Notes: generated from the letters alone by a model not told the origin. A DNA stretch of 64,000 nucleotides from Paraburkholderia phytofirmans OLGA172 (GCF_001634365.1 NZ_CP014579.1:2914001-2978000); one strand, 5' to 3'; numbered from the stretch's first letter, positions 8,575-17,605 are shown. A program made the numbers and translations.

Positions 8575-9567
8575 ATGGAAGATAAATCGATCCCAATGAA
8601 TACCTTGCTGCAAGTCAAAGTCGCCAGCAAGATCTGGCTGGCGGACGACATTGGCGGCTACGAACTCTCGCCGTTGTCGGATGGTGGACTGCCTGCCTTC
8701 GAAGCAGGTTCGCACATCGACCTGCACGTGCCTCTGGGTCCCATGCGTCAGTACTCCTTGTATGACTTGCCGGGCGAAAACCCGTGCTACCGGATCGGCG
8801 TGCTGCGGGACCCCCAGTCCCGCGGCGGCTCGGTGAAACTTCTCGATGACGTGCAGGTGGGAGACACGCTCACGATCAGCGCCCCGCGCAACCACTTTGC
8901 CCTGCACAGCGGTCAGGAAGACCGTTCGATTCTGTTCGCGGGCGGTATCGGCATCACGCCAATCCTCTGCATGGCGCAGCAACTGGCGCGCGAGCGCCGC
9001 CCATTCGAGATGCACTATTGCGGGCGCACGTTGTCGCGCATGGCTTTCGTCGACCGCCTGCAACAAGCGCAATTTGGCGACGAGTCGCAGGTGCACGTGC
9101 ACGTCGACGACGGCACCCCCGGCCAGCAACTCGACGCCAGCTCCTCGATCGGTTCGCCATCGCCCGACAAGCATCTGTACGTGTGTGGACCCACCGGTTT
9201 CATGGACCACATCCTGCAGACTGCGCGCGAACTCGGTTGGGACGAGGGACACCTGCACCGCGAATATTTCGCGGCATCGCCAATCGATTCTTCGGATGAC
9301 GAACGGTTTGAAATCGAGATCGGCAGCAGCGGCCGGATCATCGAGGTTCACGCGGATCAAAGTGCCGCGCACGCTTTGCTCGACGCCGGGTTCAACCTGC
9401 CGCTGTCCTGCGAACAGGGTGTCTGTGGCACCTGCATGACGAAGGTGCTGGACGGCGTTCCCGACCATCGAGACCTTTATCTGACGGACGAAGAGCGGGC
9501 AAGCAACGACAGCTTCATGCCGTGCTGCTCGCGCGCGAAAACTTCCCGGCTGGTGCTCGATCTTTGA
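8575..9567 (+). CDS. VanB/phthalate-dioxygenase-reductase-type flavoprotein
   Basis: Electron-transfer partner for Rieske oxygenases, about 331 residues. It has a flavin-binding beta barrel with MRQYSLYD (near residue 57), an NAD(P)H-binding domain with GGIGITPIL (near 122), and a C-terminal plant-type 2Fe-2S domain with CEQGVCGTC (Cys 279, 284, 287) and a fourth Cys in SFMPCCSRA. This is the class IA order (reductase then ferredoxin in one chain), so no separate ferredoxin is needed. The ATG at 8575 (MEDKSIP) lies inside a TGGAAGAT repeat; ATG 8596 is an alternative start, and neither has a strong ribosome-binding site. It is followed by two oxygenase genes that it probably serves. Confidence 0.9.
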   Translation: MEDKSIPMNTLLQVKVASKIWLADDIGGYELSPLSDGGLPAFEAGSHIDLHVPLGPMRQYSLYDLPGENPCYRIGVLRDPQSRGGSVKLLDDVQVGDTLTISAPRNHFALHSGQEDRSILFAGGIGITPILCMAQQLARERRPFEMHYCGRTLSRMAFVDRLQQAQFGDESQVHVHVDDGTPGQQLDASSSIGSPSPDKHLYVCGPTGFMDHILQTARELGWDEGHLHREYFAASPIDSSDDERFEIEIGSSGRIIEVHADQSAAHALLDAGFNLPLSCEQGVCGTCMTKVLDGVPDHRDLYLTDEERASNDSFMPCCSRAKTSRLVLDL

Positions 9568-9611
9568 GCCTGCCAGTCACCCACTGCCAAACATCGTAGC
9601 GAGGGATCAAC

Positions 9612-10913
9612 ATGTTGACCAGGCAAGATAACGAATTGTTGTGCCGTACTGGAACAGGTACGGCGATGGGCGATGCGATGCGCCGCTTCTGGCTGCCCGT
9701 GATCCAGTCGTCGGACATGCCGCAGGCGAATGGAGAACCGCAGACAATTGACCTGCTCGGTGAGCGGTTTGTCGTGTGGCGCGACCAGTTGGGGCGGCCC
9801 GGCATCTATGCGGAGGGGTGCCTGCACCGGGGTGCTTCAATGCAATTGGCCCGCTCGGAGGGCGATGGGCTGCGCTGCATCTATCACGGCTGGAAGTTTG
9901 CGGTGGATGGGACTGTCCTCGAGACCCCAAACGTCGAGGATCCGAAATTCAAGGAGCGCATCAAGGGTCGAACCTACCCCGTTCGGGAGGTGGGTGGCAT
10001 CGTCTGGGGTTATCTGGGCCCCAAAGGTAAAGAGCCGCCCTTCCCGCATTGGGCCTTTATGGACCAGCCGGACTCGAACCGTATCAATGCCTGCGCAGTT
10101 GTCAACGCCAATTTTGTTCAGGTGATCGAAGGTCTTGTCGACTCATCGCATTTGACCGTCCTTCATAGTTCCGTACTGGCCAAAACTAACGACTCCAATC
10201 TCGACTACGCGAAGAAGACTTCGCACATGCAGTTCGACGCGGCCCCCAAGATCGAAGCCGACGAGACAGACTTCGGCTTCCACTATGTAGCCATCCGCCA
10301 AACCGGCGACAAGCGTATCGCTCGAGTCACGTCGTTCATCGCCCCCTGCTTCATCGCTAACGCGAACGGGGATGTCTGGCTTGCGATCGTGCCGGTGAAC
10401 GACGAGCGCTGCAACCTGTATCACGTGTGGTGGGATGCCGAAAAGCACGTTGGCGAAGAGCCGCTGCGCACCGAGCAACTCACGTTCGTGGGTCTGGATG
10501 AGCCGACCCTGCGCAAGTACGGGATGACGGCCGACACTTGCGACTCTCCGGCGGCAATGTCCGTTGCCAATGGCTACCGTCAGGACCGCGGACAGCAGCG
10601 GAACGGTCATTTCACCGGCTTTGACAGCATCACGCAGGAAGATGCCGCATGCAGCGTGTCGAGCGGCGCGATTCGCGACCGATCGCAGGAGATGCTATCC
10701 ACGGCCGACATCGCGATCAGTCGTCTTCAGCGCTGCTTGCTGACGTATGCCCGGGCGGCTCGCGACCAGCAGGAGATAGCCGCGCTGCGAGCGGACGCTG
10801 GCAGCGCCATTGGCGTATCCGGTGAGATCGGTCTCGACGAGGACTGGCGGACCCTGGTTCCGCACCATCGGATCGTTTCGTCCCATGCTGCCCGTGCAGA
10901 GCGCAGCCAATAA
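9612..10913 (+). CDS. Rieske non-heme iron oxygenase, oxygenase component (first of two)
   Basis: 433 residues in the phthalate 4,5-dioxygenase/VanA-like group that works without a beta subunit. The Rieske cluster ligands are Cys70-x-His72 (CLHRGASM) and Cys89-x2-His92 (CIYHGWKF). The mononuclear iron site and its bridging Asp are in VDSSHLTVLH (Asp177, His180, His185). GAGGGATCAAC precedes the ATG. It sits between the VanB-like reductase and a second, related oxygenase gene. The substrate cannot be read from the sequence; aromatic ring hydroxylation or O-demethylation are the usual reactions of this group. Confidence 0.9.
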   Translation: MLTRQDNELLCRTGTGTAMGDAMRRFWLPVIQSSDMPQANGEPQTIDLLGERFVVWRDQLGRPGIYAEGCLHRGASMQLARSEGDGLRCIYHGWKFAVDGTVLETPNVEDPKFKERIKGRTYPVREVGGIVWGYLGPKGKEPPFPHWAFMDQPDSNRINACAVVNANFVQVIEGLVDSSHLTVLHSSVLAKTNDSNLDYAKKTSHMQFDAAPKIEADETDFGFHYVAIRQTGDKRIARVTSFIAPCFIANANGDVWLAIVPVNDERCNLYHVWWDAEKHVGEEPLRTEQLTFVGLDEPTLRKYGMTADTCDSPAAMSVANGYRQDRGQQRNGHFTGFDSITQEDAACSVSSGAIRDRSQEMLSTADIAISRLQRCLLTYARAARDQQEIAALRADAGSAIGVSGEIGLDEDWRTLVPHHRIVSSHAARAERSQ

Positions 10914-10937
10914 CGAAAATCAAGAAAGGAGCTTTAT

Positions 10938-12206
10938 ATGTTGAGCCACAATGACAACGAGATTCTCTGCCGCGTCGGCCCGGGTACGCCGGGGGGCGCC
11001 TTGATGCGACGTTACTGGCACCCAGTGTGCACCTCGGCCCAGTTGCCGCATCCGGACTGCGCGCCCCTCCGCGTCCGTCTGCTCGGCGAGAACTATGTCG
11101 TATTCCGCGACACCGAGGGCAAGGTAGGCTTTCTGGAAGAGCTGTGCATGCATCGCGGTGCGTCGCTCGCACTTGGAAGGGTCGAAGAAGGCGGCATCCG
11201 GTGCCTCTATCACGGCTGGAAGTTCAGCGTTTCCGGTGCCGTAATGGAAACGCCGAACCACGCCGATCCGAAGTACGCGGCACGGATGAAGGCACCGGCT
11301 TTTCCAGCGCGCGAGGAAGGCGGCATCGTCTGGGCCTACGTCGGCCCGCTCGAGTTGCTTCCGGCGTTTTCGCATTACGCTTTTATGGACTCCGCACCGA
11401 ACAATCGCGTCGTGCTGCGCGTCAACGTCGCCTGCAATTATCTGCAGCTGGTCGAAGGCGGAGAGGACAGTTCTCATGTCGGCGTATTGCACACCAACAT
11501 GGCGCGCCCCGGCTGGAAAGATGACGAATTCACGCCCAACCCTGACGTAGTCAATCCCGCTGCGCTTGCATCCAATGACCTGGAACCGGCTCTGAAAATC
11601 GAAGATACGGCCTTCGGATTCCACTATGTCGCTCTGCGCAAGACTGCGGACCCGAGAGTGCGCAACGCACGCGTGGTGCCGTTTATCGTCCCGTACGGTC
11701 GCATCATCCCTGCCCCGGCGTTTCAGTTCACCGTCCTCGAGGTTCCGGAAGACGACACGCACACAAGCACCTACATCGTCGTCCACGGCGACGCCCCGGT
11801 GACTGAAGAGAAGATTATCGAATTGCTCGGCTTGAACGACCCCAAGTACTACGACCGCAAGAATTGCACGTTCTCGGCTAGCTGGATGGACACGTTCGGC
11901 CAGAACCGCGAACTGATGAAGGAAAACTGGACCGGATTGCGCGGCGTCGAGGTGGAGGACGCAACGATCGGGCTGTCTCAGGGACCGCTCTACGACCGAT
12001 CGCGCGAGCACCTGGTGCCCGCCGACCAGGCTGTCGTGCGCGTGCGCCGTGTGCTGCTGGATGCGATCAAGCGTGTGATGGAGAACCGGCAACCGCCAGC
12101 GCTCGGCCTCGACCTCCGGGGCGTGAGCGCCTGCGACCGACAACTCGAAGACGGTACAGCCTGGCAAGACCTGCTGCCAGGCCATCGCCAGACAGTGACT
12201 GCCTGA
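10938..12206 (+). CDS. Rieske non-heme iron oxygenase, oxygenase component (second of two)
   Basis: 422 residues, paralogous to the preceding oxygenase, with ligands at the same positions: Cys70/His72 (CMHRGASL), Cys89/His92 (CLYHGWKF), and EDSSHVGVLH (Asp177, His180, His185). AAGGAG precedes the ATG, 24 bases after the upstream stop. Both proteins keep complete active sites, so they may form a hetero-oligomer, act on successive intermediates, or differ in substrate. A truncated dehydrogenase gene follows 13 bases downstream. Confidence 0.9.
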   Translation: MLSHNDNEILCRVGPGTPGGALMRRYWHPVCTSAQLPHPDCAPLRVRLLGENYVVFRDTEGKVGFLEELCMHRGASLALGRVEEGGIRCLYHGWKFSVSGAVMETPNHADPKYAARMKAPAFPAREEGGIVWAYVGPLELLPAFSHYAFMDSAPNNRVVLRVNVACNYLQLVEGGEDSSHVGVLHTNMARPGWKDDEFTPNPDVVNPAALASNDLEPALKIEDTAFGFHYVALRKTADPRVRNARVVPFIVPYGRIIPAPAFQFTVLEVPEDDTHTSTYIVVHGDAPVTEEKIIELLGLNDPKYYDRKNCTFSASWMDTFGQNRELMKENWTGLRGVEVEDATIGLSQGPLYDRSREHLVPADQAVVRVRRVLLDAIKRVMENRQPPALGLDLRGVSACDRQLEDGTAWQDLLPGHRQTVTA

Positions 12207-12219
12207 GAAGGCGACTCCC

Positions 12220-12423
12220 GTGACCCACAACAGCCATAACGATGTACCGGACTACTTGTCCTTGTTACGGCTCGACGGCCGCGGTTTTGTGGTGCTCGGC
12301 GCGGGCCAGGGTATCGGCGAGCAGACCGTTCATGCTCTCGCACAGGCGGATGCTCGCGTGCTCTGCGTCGATCGCCCCCACGATTGCACACTTTTCGGAT
12401 GCGGAACGCGCTGCGGGCAATGA
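12220..12423 (+). pseudogene. 5' fragment of a short-chain dehydrogenase/reductase gene
   Basis: From GTG 12220 (GAAGG upstream) the first 50 residues read as an SDR N-terminus: LDGRGFVVLGAGQGIGEQTV with the Rossmann glycine motif, then ADARVLCVDR. After codon 52 or so the similarity stops abruptly and a TGA comes at 12421. About 200 residues, including the YxxxK catalytic pair, are missing. An intact gene would have been the fifth of the oxygenase operon, perhaps dehydrogenating the Rieske product. Confidence 0.8.
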
Positions 12424-12547
12424 GTTTTGCCTGCGCACACTGGCGTTGATGGAAGAATTGGCACTTCCGGATCTTGACGAACCTGACGATGCATTGCCGA
12501 AGCCCCGGGTCAAAGGCACGCGGCGCTCGCTGCGCAATCGCGGATGA
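12383..12547 (+). pseudogene. 3' remnant of an unidentified gene joined to the SDR fragment
   Basis: In the frame that starts right at the point where SDR similarity ends, 54 codons run to TGA 12545-12547. They have coding-like composition: FSDAERAAGNEFCLRTLALM, then an acidic linker and a basic tail ending RRSLRNRG. I cannot name the family. It overlaps the last codons of emrA on the other strand, so the rearrangement that cut the SDR gene may also have altered the emrA 3' end. Confidence 0.35.
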
Positions 12548-13826
12548 TCCCCCTCACCTTCCTCGCGGCCGACATCGCCGTCTTCGCCTGCACCGCCACC
12601 TCGTTCTGCTCGACGATCTTCGCGATCTCCGCATCGGCTTGTTCGCCGTACTGCGCAAACACGTCGGTGTGATACGTCGTGTTCACAGCAGCGCCAAGCT
12701 GCGTGCCGGAGTCGTCGCGCGTGTCGGCGTCGACCGCCATCGACAAGCCAATGCGAAGCGGATGCGCCTCCAACTCCTTCGGGTCGAGCGCGATACGCAC
12801 CGGCAAGCGCTGCACGATCTTGATCCAGTTGCCGGTCGCGTTCTGCGCCGGCAACGTCGCGAATGCGCTGCCCGTGCCCGCCGAGAAGCCGATCACCCGT
12901 CCGTGGTACTTGACGCTCGAGCCGTAGACATCTGCCGTCATCGTGACCGGCTGACCGATACGCATCCGGTGCAGTTGCACTTCCTTGAAGTTCGCATCGA
13001 CCCACACGCCGTCGAGCGGCACGATCGACATCAGCGGCGTGCCCGGCGCGACGCGCTGGCCCACTTGCACCGAGCGCTGCGCGACGTAGCCCGTCACCGG
13101 CGCCGGCAGCGTATTGCGTGCGTAGTTGAGGTAGGCGTCGCGGACCTTGGTGGCGGCGGCTTGCACGTCCGGATGCTGTTCGATCGACGTGCGGTCGGTC
13201 AACGCATGGTTCGATTGCGCCTGCTGGCGAGCAGCGTCGAGCGATGCCTGAGCGGCGGCCACGGCGTCGTGGGCGTGCGAGACGTCTTCCGCCGACACCG
13301 CACCGGTGTTGGCCACCGCCAGACGGCGCTTCAAATCGTCCTGCGCGCGGGCCAGGTCCGACTCGCGCAGCGCGATGTTGGCCGCGTAGTAGTCGTTGTT
13401 CACGTAGAGCGTGCTCACCTGGCGCACGGCCTGGCCGAGCGCCGCCTCGGCGTTCAGGAGTGCGATCCTCGAATCGGCCGGGTCCAGCGTGACGACCGGG
13501 TCGCCCACTTTCACGATCTGCGTGTCGTCCGTGTCGACCGCGTTGACCGTGCCGGTCACTTGCGGCGTGAGCTGCACGAGGTTGCCGTTGACGTACGCGT
13601 CGTCGGTCGACTCGTGATATTGCCCATACGTAAAGTAGTACCCGCCGTACGCAGCACCCGCGACCACGACCCCAATGCCCAGCAGGGCGAGCCACAGCTT
13701 GCGCTTGCCGGAGGCGCCAGGCGCCGTCGCGTTCGGCGGTGTTCCGGCCGGGGCATCGTGTGCACCGTTGCGGTTCGATTGTGCCGAGTCCGCGCTCGTG
13801 CGCTCGGTCGTGATGCTGTCGCTCAT
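12510..13826 (-). CDS. emrA: EmrA-type membrane-fusion protein of a drug efflux pump
   Basis: Periplasmic adaptor of the HlyD/EmrA family, 438 residues. It has a cytoplasmic N-terminus with many polar residues, one membrane anchor near 45-68 (LWLALLGIGVVVAGAAYGGY), then the biotinyl-lipoyl half motifs (YVNGNLVQLTPQVTGTV and YAAN...), a helical hairpin near 125-215, and the closing barrel (GQRVAPGTPLMSIVPLDGVW). It links EmrB in the inner membrane to the outer-membrane lipoprotein encoded just upstream. The last 12 residues or so (IRDCAASAACL) overlap the 3' remnant on the opposite strand and look added compared with the rest of the protein. Confidence 0.93.
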   Translation of the reverse strand: MSDSITTERTSADSAQSNRNGAHDAPAGTPPNATAPGASGKRKLWLALLGIGVVVAGAAYGGYYFTYGQYHESTDDAYVNGNLVQLTPQVTGTVNAVDTDDTQIVKVGDPVVTLDPADSRIALLNAEAALGQAVRQVSTLYVNNDYYAANIALRESDLARAQDDLKRRLAVANTGAVSAEDVSHAHDAVAAAQASLDAARQQAQSNHALTDRTSIEQHPDVQAAATKVRDAYLNYARNTLPAPVTGYVAQRSVQVGQRVAPGTPLMSIVPLDGVWVDANFKEVQLHRMRIGQPVTMTADVYGSSVKYHGRVIGFSAGTGSAFATLPAQNATGNWIKIVQRLPVRIALDPKELEAHPLRIGLSMAVDADTRDDSGTQLGAAVNTTYHTDVFAQYGEQADAEIAKIVEQNEVAVQAKTAMSAARKVRGIIRDCAASAACL

Positions 13827-13860
13827 GTCAATTCTCCAAAGAGTTTGCGAACGTGCCGGT

Positions 13861-15369
13861 TCAACGCGCGGCGACGACGGAGTTGGAATGCGTGGCTAAA
13901 GCCGCACTGTGTGCCGAGTCGGATGACGTATCGACGTAGCCGCCGCCGAGCGCCGATGCGAGCGCGATCTGCTGGTCGCGCCGGTCCATCAGCAGGTTGG
14001 CGACGGCCTGATCGGCCCGCAGCGCGTTCATGTCGGCGCTGAGCACGGTCAGCTGATTGGTCAGTCCGCCCTTGTACTGCGTGATCGCCAGATCGTCGGC
14101 CTCGCGCGCGGCTTGCTGCGCGGTTTGCGCATCGCCAAGCTGCACGTCGCTCGAGCGAATCTGCGCGAGTTGCGTCGCCACGCCGCTCAAGGCGCTGATC
14201 AGCGTCTGGTTGTAAGTCGCGACGGCGTCGTCGAAATCGGCGTAACGGCCCTTCAATTGCGCACGCAGTTCACCCGCGTCGAATATCGGCAGATGGATCG
14301 CCGGACCCGCGCTGGCCGTGCGGCTCGCCGCCGTCAGGAAGCGGCCAAAACCGAACGAATCCAGACCGATCGCGGCGCTCAGATTGATGTCCGGGTAGAA
14401 CTCGGCCTTCGCTTCCTTCACTTCGTGCGTAATCGCATCGACGCGCCAGCGGGCCGCGACGATGTCCGGGCGGCGGCTCACGAGGTCGGCGGGAAGGTTG
14501 TCCGGCAGGCGCACCTCGTCGCCGACGCCAAGCGCAGGCCGCGCAATCGCGAGCCCGCGGTCCGGGCCTTCGCCCATGAGCGCGGCCAACTGGTAGCGGG
14601 TCGTCAGGACGCTGCCGTCGAGCGCGGCGAGCGCCGAGCGGGCGGTCGCGAGATTCGCCTGCGCCGTCTTGCGCTCGACCTGGGTATCGAGCCCGGTCGC
14701 GATGCGGCCGGCCGTGATGCGGTCGATCTGTTCGCGGCGCTCGACTTCCTGCTGTGCGATATCGCGCAGCACGTAAAGCCGCGCAAGCTGGTTATAGGTG
14801 CGAGCGATCGCGGTCGTGAGCGTGAGCCTGACGACTTCCGCGTCGGCCTCGCTTGCCTGCAATTGGGAGACCGCCGCCTTCAGCGCTTCGCGATTCTTGC
14901 CCCACAGATCCAGATCGTATGAAGCGGTCAACAGCCCGCTGTTCTGGGTTTGCCAGCTACCCGCGTAGGGCGGCGGCACTTGCGCCGTGCCGCTGAACTG
15001 CTGGCGCGTCAGCGAGTAATCGGCGTCGACACGCGGCATCGTGCTGGCCTTCGCGGTTTCCGCATAGGCTTGCGCCCCGGCGATGCGGGCGCGCGCCTGC
15101 GCAATCGTCGGGCTGCCCTTGAGCGCTTCCTCGAGCAAGGCCTTCAGTTGCACGTCACCGAACTGGTCGGCCCAGCCAGCCGCCGGCCAGTGACCGCTTT
15201 CGCCCGGCAGGCTTTGCGTCGTCGCGAACTGTTGCGGCCGGGCCATCTGCTTGTCGCTGTGGATGCCCGCATAGTTGGCGCATGCCGAGAGCACCGCAGC
15301 CAGGATCGCCGACAGCCCCGCCTTCATTACACGGATACCGCTGCCGGATTTAATAATCTGCACTTTCAT
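13861..15369 (-). CDS. Outer-membrane efflux lipoprotein (OprM/NodT family)
   Basis: TolC-like outer-membrane channel of 502 residues. I place the start at ATG 15369 (MKVQIIKSG), which leaves a normal lipoprotein signal with the lipobox LSAC (cleavage before Cys). An ORF extension to 15429 is not needed. NodT-family features include SWQTQNSGLLTASYDLDLWG, LTTAIARTYNQLA and the repeated half LPADLVSRRPDIVAARWR. It lies between marR1 (50 bases upstream) and emrA (34 bases downstream), so the operon encodes all three pump parts. Confidence 0.93.
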   Translation of the reverse strand: MKVQIIKSGSGIRVMKAGLSAILAAVLSACANYAGIHSDKQMARPQQFATTQSLPGESGHWPAAGWADQFGDVQLKALLEEALKGSPTIAQARARIAGAQAYAETAKASTMPRVDADYSLTRQQFSGTAQVPPPYAGSWQTQNSGLLTASYDLDLWGKNREALKAAVSQLQASEADAEVVRLTLTTAIARTYNQLARLYVLRDIAQQEVERREQIDRITAGRIATGLDTQVERKTAQANLATARSALAALDGSVLTTRYQLAALMGEGPDRGLAIARPALGVGDEVRLPDNLPADLVSRRPDIVAARWRVDAITHEVKEAKAEFYPDINLSAAIGLDSFGFGRFLTAASRTASAGPAIHLPIFDAGELRAQLKGRYADFDDAVATYNQTLISALSGVATQLAQIRSSDVQLGDAQTAQQAAREADDLAITQYKGGLTNQLTVLSADMNALRADQAVANLLMDRRDQQIALASALGGGYVDTSSDSAHSAALATHSNSVVAAR

Positions 15370-15418
15370 TTTCTGACCTGTCCGATTAATGCTTAAAAAA
15401 AGGGGAGCGCCGCGGCGC

Positions 15419-15856
15419 TCACTCTCCAATGAACTTGTTAAGCAGACGGCACAGCTCTTCGAACTCCGCCCTCGTAAACTTCTTCAACCGCGCGTTGAGC
15501 ACTTCCGGCGCGATACCCGGAATCTTGGCCGCGATTTCTTCGCCCTTCTTCGTCAGCATCAGGTTAACCACCCGACGATCGTCCACGCTGCGCGAGCGTT
15601 CCAGCAACCCCTTCGTTTCCAGCTTGTCCAGCATCCGCGTCATCAGTCCGGTGTCGACGGACAACATCTTCGAGAGCTCGAACGGCGTGGAGGCCAGGCC
15701 GCGCTGCATTGCGAGGAGAATGCCCATGTGTGGGCCGGTGATGTCGAGATCCTCGAGGGCCGTGTCCATTTCCGCAGTGATCAGGTTGCGAGCCTTGGTC
15801 AGCAAGAATCCGACGCTCTGTGTCAGCGAGAAGTTTTCGGGCGTGTAGTGCTTCAT
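15419..15856 (-). CDS. MarR-family transcriptional repressor (copy 1)
   Basis: 145 residues with the winged helix centred on STPFELSKMLSVDTGLMTRM and the wing SVDDRRVVNLMLT, plus the family's dimerisation helices. The start is ATG 15856 (MKHYTPENF). It is closely related to the second MarR 1.8 kb upstream: both end in a form of FTxxEFxxLCRLLNK. It is sandwiched between emrB and the outer-membrane gene, which suggests local autoregulation of the efflux genes in response to phenolic or antibiotic ligands. Confidence 0.9.
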   Translation of the reverse strand: MKHYTPENFSLTQSVGFLLTKARNLITAEMDTALEDLDITGPHMGILLAMQRGLASTPFELSKMLSVDTGLMTRMLDKLETKGLLERSRSVDDRRVVNLMLTKKGEEIAAKIPGIAPEVLNARLKKFTRAEFEELCRLLNKFIGE

Positions 15857-15952
15857 GGTGCGCCTCAATGTGAGTGACTCGCACAATAACTGCAAAGTCA
15901 GATTTCTGCAAGAACAATTTTCCGATTTCTTCCCGTCCGGGACGCGCGCTGC

Positions 15953-17515
15953 TCAGTGACCGCCCGCGCCCGCTGCGTTCCTGGCACCGTCCTTGCCGGG
16001 CGTGGTGATCCAGATGAGCGGAATGATTACGACAAAGATCACCGCCGACAACCAGAACACATCGTTCAGGCCAAGCATCGACGCCTGTGCGCTCAATTGT
16101 GTTTCGAAGAAGGCCTGGGCTTTGAAGAGACTCGCGTGCAGCGTCGTCTGAATACCGGCGAGCGCGTGCACGTAGGCCGGGTTGTTCACGCTGGTCTGCT
16201 CGGCGAGCTGCGAATGGTGCAGGATCGTCCGGTCGTTCCAGACTGTGCTCATGAGCGACGTCCCCGCCGCACCGGCGAAGATCCGCGCGAAGTTCGACAG
16301 GCCCGCGGCCGCTGGGATCTTCTCCTGCGGCAAGCCCGACAGGATGATCGCCGTGAGCGGCGTGAAGAACAGCGCCATCGGGATGCCCTGCAACAGCGTG
16401 GGCAACACGAGCGTGTAGGGGTCGACGTCCGTGGTGTAGAGCGAGCGCATGAAGAACACGCCGGCGAAACCCAGGAACGCGAGCGTCGCCAGCATCCGCA
16501 CGTCCGATTTCGGCATGACCTTGCCCATCACCGGCGCAAGGAGCACGGCGAAGATGCCGAGCGGCGCGGTCACCATGCCGGCGTCGACGGCCCGGTAGCC
16601 CAGGTACTCCTGAATCCACGTCGGCAGGATCACAAGGTTGGCGAAAAAGACCGCGTACGCGACCGAAATCGCGATAGTGCCGCCCAGGAAGTTGCGTCCC
16701 TTAAACAGGCGCAGGTCGACGATCGGCCTGGCCTCGGTCAGCTCCCAGATCAGGAAGAACGCGAACCCGACCAGCGCGACGATCGTGAGCGCCCAGATCA
16801 CCGGCGAATTGAACCAGTCGAGATCCTTGCCCTTGTCGAGCATGACCTGCAGCGCGCCCACCCAGACGATCAGCGAGAGGAGCCCCATCTTGTCGACCGG
16901 CAGCTTGCGCGACGGCGTTTCGCTCTTGCGGTAGAGCGCCCAGATCACCGCGGCGGCGAAGAGGCCGACGGGCACGTTGATGTAGAAGATCCACGACCAG
17001 TTGTAGTTGTCGGTGATCCAGCCGCCGAGAGCCGGCCCGGCGATCGGCCCGACCGTTGCGGTCATCGCCCACAGCGACAGCGCGCTCGAGCTTTTTTCCC
17101 GCGGAAACGAAGCGAGCAGGAGCGATTGCGACAGCGGCACCAGCGGCCCCGCCACCGCGCCTTGCACGATGCGCGCCACGAGCAGCACGGGCAGGTTCGG
17201 CGCGAGGCCGCACGCCGCGGACGACACCACGAACAGCAGGATCGCGGCCACGAAGAGCTTCACCTGCCCGACCCGCTGCGTGAGCCAGCCGGTCAGCGGA
17301 ATCGACACCGCGTTGGCCGCGGAGAACATCGTGATGACCCATGTGCCTTCGTCGACCGACACGCCGAGGTCGCCCGAGAGCGTCGGGATCGCGACGTTGG
17401 CGATCGACGAGTCCAGCACATTCATGAAGGTAGCGAGAGCCACGGCGAACGTGCCCAGTGCGAACTGCCAGCCAACCAATGGCGCCGGAGCGCTCGCGTT
17501 TTTCGGCGGATTCAT
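15953..17515 (-). CDS. emrB: EmrB-type MFS drug:H+ antiporter (DHA2, 14 TM)
   Basis: 520 residues, with about 14 hydrophobic segments. The DHA2 signatures are present: LDSSIANVAIPTLSGDLGVS in the first helix, motif A-like GWLTQRVGQVKLF, and the motif C region GPIAGPALGGWITDNYNWSW. It works with EmrA and the outer-membrane lipoprotein to export hydrophobic drugs or aromatic acids. It is transcribed toward marR1; two palindromes just upstream (17547-17586) probably control it. Confidence 0.95.
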   Translation of the reverse strand: MNPPKNASAPAPLVGWQFALGTFAVALATFMNVLDSSIANVAIPTLSGDLGVSVDEGTWVITMFSAANAVSIPLTGWLTQRVGQVKLFVAAILLFVVSSAACGLAPNLPVLLVARIVQGAVAGPLVPLSQSLLLASFPREKSSSALSLWAMTATVGPIAGPALGGWITDNYNWSWIFYINVPVGLFAAAVIWALYRKSETPSRKLPVDKMGLLSLIVWVGALQVMLDKGKDLDWFNSPVIWALTIVALVGFAFFLIWELTEARPIVDLRLFKGRNFLGGTIAISVAYAVFFANLVILPTWIQEYLGYRAVDAGMVTAPLGIFAVLLAPVMGKVMPKSDVRMLATLAFLGFAGVFFMRSLYTTDVDPYTLVLPTLLQGIPMALFFTPLTAIILSGLPQEKIPAAAGLSNFARIFAGAAGTSLMSTVWNDRTILHHSQLAEQTSVNNPAYVHALAGIQTTLHASLFKAQAFFETQLSAQASMLGLNDVFWLSAVIFVVIIPLIWITTPGKDGARNAAGAGGH

Positions 17516-17546
17516 GTTGCGTCCTTTAAGGGGATTTGACGATCGG

Positions 17547-17586
17547 TTGTCCTGACAATGTCGTCATTTATCTGATATGTCAGATA
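17547..17586. promoter_or_regulatory. Two palindromes upstream of emrB, probable MarR operators
   Basis: TATCTGA-TATG-TCAGATA (17569-17586) is a perfect 7-bp inverted repeat. TTGTC-CT-GACAA (17547-17558) is a second, smaller one. They sit 32-71 bases before the emrB start. The first shares the ATCTGA/TCAGAT half-sites with the operator upstream of the second marR, which supports binding by the same repressor. Confidence 0.65.
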
Positions 17587-17605
17587 TTAGAATAAAAAAA
17601 ACGGC

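Noticed and set aside
12474..14042. Long plus-strand open frame of 522 codons opposite emrA and the outer-membrane gene
   Set aside because: It is an antisense frame produced by high G+C third positions in emrA; composition is Arg/His-rich and unlike real proteins.
15956..17539. 527-codon plus-strand frame opposite emrB
   Set aside because: Antisense shadow of a clear MFS transporter gene; charged, low-complexity translation.
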